Source: an uncultured Oceanospirillaceae bacterium (GTDB lineage: Bacteria; Pseudomonadota; Gammaproteobacteria; Pseudomonadales; Balneatricaceae). Taken from it: DNA of 47,541 nucleotides. Both the position numbers and the translations under genes were made by a program. Shown piece after piece: positions 41,584-47,541 of this stretch. Positions within the stretch are counted from its first letter, which is position 1. Each line of letters opens with the position of its first letter. The notes beneath the pieces are model-generated. The model saw nothing but the letters and a program-made list of their open reading frames with translations. It was not told where the DNA came from and ran no database searches. The DNA lies in the NCBI GenBank assembly GCA_913057435.1, contig CAJXNY010000039.1:1-47541 (forward strand), in the 5' to 3' direction.

Positions 41584-43167
41584 TTATGGGTCGATGGTGT
41601 GAACTTCGTGGTTGCCTGCAGGCTCTGTGATAACCGGCTCCGGTACGCTCAGGCTGATCAGCTGGTTACTTGCCAGGCTGACCTCAATGGCTTCGTTGCT
41701 GAACTGTTCATTGCCGATAGACGATTTGATGATCTCCTGGGAGATGAAGTCGCTGTCCGTCAGAGTTTCGGCGGTGATGTACAGGTCATTTGGCAAGGCC
41801 AGTACCATCGGCTGAATCGGCGCTCCTCCTTTGCCCGCAATGATCAGGCGACCATTGCTGTCTTCCAGGATCTGGTAGCTTTCTACGCTTTTGCCATTGA
41901 GGTGGGCCTGGTAAATACCGTCTTTGTTCAGTCGGAACAGACCTTTCTCATGGTTGAACACCAGGTCGCCATTGGCCAGTCGCAACAGGGACAACCTGTC
42001 GGCATCAGTGGTGAAGGCAATCTCGGCCAGGCCGGTGAACTTCAGCGTGCTGTCCAGACGCATAAAACTGAGCAGGCTGGATTTGTGCAGATTGGCACCG
42101 ATCAGGTAGTCGCCCTGGGCGTCCTGCACGATCCCCTGATATTCTACCTGCACGGCTTTGCCCACCGTCTTTTTGATTTTATTACTGACCAGAATATTCA
42201 GATCTTTGTCGGTTTTTAAAACCACGGCGTAGTTTTCCGATGATTTCACTTCCAGATCCAGCAGGAATACCGGGGTATCGTCGGCAGCCCAGCAGGCACC
42301 GGCTACCCGACCTTCCGGGAAGTTGGACAGGTTTTTGCGGTTGACGAAATTAAGATCGGCGTCGAATTTCAGGATTGACGGAGAATCTTTTGAGGTGGTA
42401 ACCGCATGGATGCCTGCCAGATACAGTGCATTATCAGTGCCCAGTAACATGTGGTGGACGCTGTCATGGATGCTGTCCTGCGATAGCTGACTGGCGACAA
42501 CTTCAAGCTCATCATTGAGTTTTAACAGATACAGACCTTTCTCTACCGAACAGGCGATGTAGTAGAAGCCGTTATTGCCATAAGCAATATGGGCGGTGGC
42601 ATCAAAGGACTCGACATCGGCCACAACAATCCGGGTTTTCTTCAGGATTGCCCCTAAGGTGTCCATTTTGTACACCGAAATGCCCAGATCAATATTCACC
42701 CGTGTCACGGAGACGGCTGTCATATTGCCATCACCATCCAGCGCAATGCTGCTGAACTGTTTATCCGTACTCACGGTTTCAGTGCCGGTATAGAAGTACT
42801 CGGCCAGTCGTGGGGTTGGGTCCGGTGTTGGATCTGGGTCCGGTGTTGGATCTGGGTCCGGTGTTGGATCTGGGTCCGGTGTTGGGTCTGGGTCCGGTGT
42901 TGGGTCTGGGTCCGGTGTTGGGTCTGGGTCCGGTGTTGGATCTGGGTCCGGTGTTGGGTCTGGGTCCGGTGTTGGATCTGGGTCTGGTGTTGGGTCCGGT
43001 ATCGGATCTGGATCAGGTATCGGATCTGGATAAACACGCCCACCACCTTGTTGCCAGGCTTCACCGTCGCAGAAGTTAAAATTTACATTCAGATTGTATT
43101 TGTTATGAACAATCTGTTTCTCGGTCTCCTGCTGTGTTTCGCAGCAGATTGTTTTGCTATAGCTCAT
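41584..43167 (-). CDS. Beta-propeller protein H with long Asp-Pro linker
   Basis: A 527-residue paralog. The anchor has the strand NKYNLNVNFNFCDGE with one Cys after it and CCETQ before it. The linker is about 70 residues of (DPDPTP)n encoded by 18-base units, the longest in the family. Propeller blades start near residue 120 (MTAVSVTRVNIDLGISVYKMD; GFYYIACSVEKGLYLLKLNDELE; LYLAGIHAVTTSKDSPSILKFD). The C-terminal tail (NEAIEVSLASNQLISLSV) is beta-rich. The rigid linker would act as a spacer between the particle and the head domain. Confidence 0.73.
   Translation of the reverse strand: MSYSKTICCETQQETEKQIVHNKYNLNVNFNFCDGEAWQQGGGRVYPDPIPDPDPIPDPTPDPDPTPDPDPTPDPDPTPDPDPTPDPDPTPDPDPTPDPDPTPDPDPTPDPDPTPDPTPRLAEYFYTGTETVSTDKQFSSIALDGDGNMTAVSVTRVNIDLGISVYKMDTLGAILKKTRIVVADVESFDATAHIAYGNNGFYYIACSVEKGLYLLKLNDELEVVASQLSQDSIHDSVHHMLLGTDNALYLAGIHAVTTSKDSPSILKFDADLNFVNRKNLSNFPEGRVAGACWAADDTPVFLLDLEVKSSENYAVVLKTDKDLNILVSNKIKKTVGKAVQVEYQGIVQDAQGDYLIGANLHKSSLLSFMRLDSTLKFTGLAEIAFTTDADRLSLLRLANGDLVFNHEKGLFRLNKDGIYQAHLNGKSVESYQILEDSNGRLIIAGKGGAPIQPMVLALPNDLYITAETLTDSDFISQEIIKSSIGNEQFSNEAIEVSLASNQLISLSVPEPVITEPAGNHEVHTIDP
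42810..43031 (-). repeat. 18-base coding minisatellite in propeller H linker
   Basis: About eleven near-identical 18-base units (plus-strand GGATCTGGGTCCGGTGTT and variants) encode alternating DP-DP-TP. Copy number may be collapsed in a short-read assembly. Confidence 0.9.
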
Positions 43168-43226
43168 TTAGGATGCCTTTATCTGGATGTGGATTTGTTG
43201 CAGCGCGTTGCCACAGAAGAGCAGCG

Positions 43227-43255
43227 CCGTGTACTGCGAACAGTGCAGTACACGG
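43227..43255. other. Perfect 11-base-pair stem-loop
   Basis: CCGTGTACTGC and GCAGTACACGG flank a 7-base loop, just upstream of propeller H on its strand. No T-run follows on either strand, so it is not a simple terminator; an operator or a leader hairpin is possible. Confidence 0.5.
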
Positions 43256-43288
43256 TGCATGCGATGGGTTATGGCGATGATATGAGCA

Positions 43289-43375
43289 TCAGGGTTGCTG
43301 CCGGGGGTGTCTTTTTTTCGTAGTGGCGGCTTCAGTGCTGGTCATGCTGAGGACGGCAGTACTGGATGTTGTCAT
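43289..43375 (-). pseudogene. Orphan start of a tailspike-type gene
   Basis: A 28-residue frame (MTTSSTAVLSMTSTEAATT...) that resembles the start of the spike-propeller protein (PSPVISMTSLEAAAYP). It stops early. It looks like the surviving beginning of a second spike gene, or a decoupled start exchanged by recombination. Confidence 0.4.
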
Positions 43376-43514
43376 GGCGTGTGCTCTGTTTGAGTTGAAG
43401 TGCGTGAGTAAACTCCCCCATTCCCGCAGGCGGTTAACGTGTCTGTAGTGCATGGTGGTGATTCCAGGGGGCGAGGTTCCCACGGGCGTGAGAGTGGGGT
43501 TGGTGGCTGCTCAA

Positions 43515-46160
43515 TCAGCTATAACGCAGCTCCGGTGTATAGCTATTCACCGTGACCTCAAGCGGCACGGTCAGCAGTGTTGCCGGTGCTGAGGTGCGTT
43601 CTATGCGCTGGAGTGTGTAGCGGTTATCGGCAGGTATTTCCAGCTGAAGTGGATCCATGGCCACAGCCACCTGCTGGTTAGCAATCAGGAACGGTCGAGA
43701 CTCTATATGACCGCTCTGGATCGCATCGCCGTTGCTCAGCCCAATGCACTGGCTCAGAGAGATGGGCAGTATGTCTGCGGAGCCACTGGTTACCTTCTGC
43801 AGGTCCAGAATATTGAAGTCATGGTCCGCTTCAATCAGCCGTGCTTCATATTTGCCGTTGTCATGCTTCACATAGGCAGGTAACACCAGTGTGTCGCCAC
43901 TGATCGCCCCATGGCCATACAGGTTGGGTGCCTGAACCGTGGTCTGGATTGCCAGTTCAGGGCTCAAACGGGACCATTGACCGCGCCCGCCAGCAAAGAT
44001 GACGCCATCGTCGCGTTGAGCCATCACGGTGACGGCTGGGCCTGTGAAGGTGACTGCCCGGCTGCAGCTTAAATCGGGCTGCAGTTCTGCCACGATGGCT
44101 TTACCGGAACTCTGTTGCTTTCCGCCGACCAGAATGCTGCCTTCGGTCAGAGGGCATAAAGAGCACTGGTTTACCTCAAAATCCGGTAATTCAACGCTGT
44201 TCAGAATCTCCAGTTCTGGCGAGAGTGAGATCACGACGGCACGGTCATCAACCTGCCCTGTCAGGTAAATAATGCCAGCGCTGTAACAGGCTTTTGTCAC
44301 CAGAGCCACACCGTCCAGCACCTTGCTGTGCACAACATCAAGCGCATTATCCAGCAGCAGGATCGGGGTCTGATGGGGCGGAGTGCAGGCGGCGGCAAAC
44401 AGTCGATCGTTGCCCGCCGCGGTCAGTGCCAGGCCGTTGGTTGCGTCTGCGTTGATGATGGTCAGGCGCTTGAGCTGGCTGTAGTCCTGGGAGAACCGGG
44501 TCACCGACATGTCGTAATAGGTATTGGTTTCACCCACCTCAGCGTAGGCACGGTGATAGCCCAGCGTCACCAGGTGGGCATCAGAGGTTTCGGCCAGACC
44601 GTAAAACGTGCCTTTCTGGGTGTGTGCCATCGCCTCGTTCACCGGTGTCATATCGGTGGCCGGGCAGCTCGGGGCCTCCTGGGCCTGGTTGACCAGCAGT
44701 GACCAGTGGAAGGTGACGGAGTTTGCCGGGTGCGCCAGTTCGCCGGTGGTCTGATCGACGACGTTGATGTAGAACTCGTGGGGTTTGACGCCGTCAATGA
44801 ACCAGCTGCGGTTGGCTCCCAGGAAGCCTTCAACGGTGACCTGCGGCCTGTAGTTGGCATCGGGCAGCCTGGTATCGCCCAGGTATACCTTGATCCGGGG
44901 GGAGTGGTTCGGTGAGGCTTCCCGGGTGCCACTCCAGCAGCCCTTGTTGGCAAAACTGTTGCGGCCGCCCACCACGCCGTTGAACACGGAGTCCTGTTGC
45001 CCCAGGAACAGGCCTGCCATATTGGTGATGTAATTCTGTGGCAGGGCAAAGTGATCGCTGAAGGTGTAGGGGTCACACAGTTCATGGCCGCCACTTTTGG
45101 CGATGTTGTCGGCTTTGATGGCGACGTTCTGGTTGAGCAGGGTGATGCCGTAGTTATGAACAGGCTGAGGGTGGGGGTTTTTACCCAGGATCTGCCAGCC
45201 ACTGATGCCCACGGACTGCATGCGGTCGTGTTTGGAGCCGCCGCCGATGGCAAAGATGGAGATGTTGTTACCGATCAGGCCTTCCGTATGGAGCATGGTG
45301 AAGTTGGCCACCGGGGCGTGGAAATCACCGCTGTTGGTGATCTTGATATGGTGATCCGACGAGTGTTCACAGGCTCCCCCGACCATATTAAATGAGCGGC
45401 AGGTATCAATTTCCAGACAGTGCTTTTCAGGCTGGTTGGACCAGACCTGGTAGAAGGTGACGACGGTGGAGTGTTTGACGGTGATGTTGGTACCGCCACC
45501 GTAGTAGGCGGTGATGCGCTCCAGACTGGTGGGTACGTGGCAGCCTTCCAGCGCGATCAGGGTGGCGGTGCAGCCTTTGTCTTTGCGCCCGCGTATGACC
45601 ATATCACCGATGTTGATGTAGCCTTTGCCGCGGCCCTTGGCATCATCGTTGATGCAGGTGATCACGGGTACGTCGGCGGCCTGGATCAGCAGGGTGTTGT
45701 CGCCCTGACCTCGAAAGGAGCACAGGTTGGGGATTACCAGCGGGACATCAATGCCGTATCCGTAGCCCTTGCTGCTATCTGTTTTGGCCAGGACCAGTCG
45801 TTTTCTCAGCTGTGAACTGCGAAATATCGCTTTATTCATCAGCGCGCCCACGGCTTTGTTGGGCTCGGCTGTCTGGCTGGGGTCGGTGACCGGGACTACC
45901 AGGGGGTCGTCAACATGGAAATCGGCGCGAATGCCCAGGTGACCGGCGTACAGGTATTCACCGCACTGCAGCAGCAGCTGTTTGCCGGAGGCCGGGCAGT
46001 CGAGGATGTCCAGCGCGTTGGGGGGGTAGTTTTCGACCACCATAAACTGGCCGCATTCGCGGTCGGTCAGGGTGACCAGCTGGCCCAGCTGCAGCGCCGG
46101 GTACGCGGCGGCTTCAAGTGAGGTCATGCTGATAACCGGGCTGGGGATTATGTCTGGCAT
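43515..46160 (-). CDS. Tailspike-type beta-helix fused to a family beta-propeller (protein I)
   Basis: 881 residues from the ATG at 46160 (MPDIIPSPVISMTSLEAA); the frame is open to 46253, but no ribosome site is clear for either start. Residues 1-130 are a head-binding-like region. About 130-480 is a right-handed beta-helix of the pectate-lyase type (LCSFRGQGDNTLLIQA, YINIGDMVIRGRKDKG, ISIFAIGGGSKHD, ITLLNQNVAIKADNI). About 540-850 is a propeller of the same type as A-H (HLVTLGYHRAY...VTRFSQDYSQLKRL; IIYLTGQVDDRAVVISLSPELEIL), with the shared tail VPLEVTVNSY. This fusion is the best evidence that the propellers are binding heads of tail appendages. Confidence 0.75.
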   Translation of the reverse strand: MPDIIPSPVISMTSLEAAAYPALQLGQLVTLTDRECGQFMVVENYPPNALDILDCPASGKQLLLQCGEYLYAGHLGIRADFHVDDPLVVPVTDPSQTAEPNKAVGALMNKAIFRSSQLRKRLVLAKTDSSKGYGYGIDVPLVIPNLCSFRGQGDNTLLIQAADVPVITCINDDAKGRGKGYINIGDMVIRGRKDKGCTATLIALEGCHVPTSLERITAYYGGGTNITVKHSTVVTFYQVWSNQPEKHCLEIDTCRSFNMVGGACEHSSDHHIKITNSGDFHAPVANFTMLHTEGLIGNNISIFAIGGGSKHDRMQSVGISGWQILGKNPHPQPVHNYGITLLNQNVAIKADNIAKSGGHELCDPYTFSDHFALPQNYITNMAGLFLGQQDSVFNGVVGGRNSFANKGCWSGTREASPNHSPRIKVYLGDTRLPDANYRPQVTVEGFLGANRSWFIDGVKPHEFYINVVDQTTGELAHPANSVTFHWSLLVNQAQEAPSCPATDMTPVNEAMAHTQKGTFYGLAETSDAHLVTLGYHRAYAEVGETNTYYDMSVTRFSQDYSQLKRLTIINADATNGLALTAAGNDRLFAAACTPPHQTPILLLDNALDVVHSKVLDGVALVTKACYSAGIIYLTGQVDDRAVVISLSPELEILNSVELPDFEVNQCSLCPLTEGSILVGGKQQSSGKAIVAELQPDLSCSRAVTFTGPAVTVMAQRDDGVIFAGGRGQWSRLSPELAIQTTVQAPNLYGHGAISGDTLVLPAYVKHDNGKYEARLIEADHDFNILDLQKVTSGSADILPISLSQCIGLSNGDAIQSGHIESRPFLIANQQVAVAMDPLQLEIPADNRYTLQRIERTSAPATLLTVPLEVTVNSYTPELRYS

Positions 46161-46257
46161 GGTTGGGTCTCGTGTTGGTTTCGAGTAAGAGGCCCAAGGG
46201 CTGCCAGCTGGCAGGCCCTGTGCGACAGCGGTGGGTGGATGGGTGTTCGGCAACGAC

Positions 46258-47506
<1,249 letters not shown>

Positions 47507-47541
47507 CTGTCTCTTATACACATCTCCGAGCCCACGAGACC
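47507..47541. other. Nextera adapter, reverse complement (artefact)
   Basis: CTGTCTCTTATACACATCT followed by CCGAGCCCACGAGAC and one base (C) that fits the start of the reverse-complemented index seen at the left end. It is library sequence; the insert ends at 47506. Confidence 0.98.

Noticed and set aside
43227-43255. Rho-independent terminator at the 11-base-pair stem-loop
   Set aside because: No U-run follows on either strand.

Overview
The window is one assembled contig, not a complete replicon. Bases 1-51 and 47507-47541 are Illumina Nextera P7 adapter, so the biological insert is 52-47506 and the outermost gene at each end is cut. Gene style (short intergenic gaps, ATGA overlaps, AAGGAG-type ribosome sites, a YefM/YoeB pair, REP-like palindromes built on a GTTCCCACGC core, type I-E-like repeat remnants) suggests a fairly GC-rich gammaproteobacterium. 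This is inferred from style, as no taxonomic marker gene is present. All genes but one, a small RRM protein, lie on the minus strand, so the locus reads from right to left.

Layout in transcription order. (1) 47506-46258: C-terminal part of an extracellular contractile injection system (eCIS) tape-measure protein (Afp14/Pvc14, CIS_TMP family). (2) 46160-40078: a tailspike-like beta-helix fused to a beta-propeller, then two further propeller proteins, with a tiny spike-start fragment and a remnant of a gpD-like baseplate hub gene. (3) 39786-39499 (+): the RRM protein. (4) 39068-37608: another propeller. (5) 37488-21891: a compact lambda-type siphophage tail module (terminator, tube, gpG/gpGT chaperones with a GGGAAAG slippery site, tape measure, fibre, L-, K- and J-like tip proteins) with no head, portal, terminase, integrase or repressor. 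(6) 21661-18489: two more propellers, closed by a rho-independent terminator. (7) 18276-14985: a translationally coupled lysozyme, eCIS AAA+ ATPase (Afp15) and DUF4255 cap protein (Afp16). (8) 14306-52: a run of putative effectors (an S/E-tailed protein, two GHLVNNHLGG nuclease-like paralogs, a class-3-lipase-like hydrolase, a PI3/PI4-kinase-like protein with a CFI-box C-terminus, an SGHF-motif toxin-like protein, a kinase-like protein and a cut basic protein), interleaved with three more propellers, a YefM/YoeB module and a degenerate type I-E-like CRISPR remnant.

Working model (inference): the eCIS markers afp14, afp15 and afp16 occur in their usual order, but a headless lambda-like tail module and a nine-member beta-propeller family lie between afp14 and afp15. 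The propellers share a small Cys-containing N-terminal anchor or, in one case, a spike. They have linkers made of different in-frame minisatellites and look like interchangeable receptor-binding tips. The right-hand effector-type genes look like payloads. The sheath, tube and baseplate genes of the eCIS are absent and may lie beyond the right end. Whether the lambda-like tail and the eCIS parts form one particle, two particles, or an old insertion cannot be settled from sequence alone. Family names are from motif recognition by eye; no database search was run.
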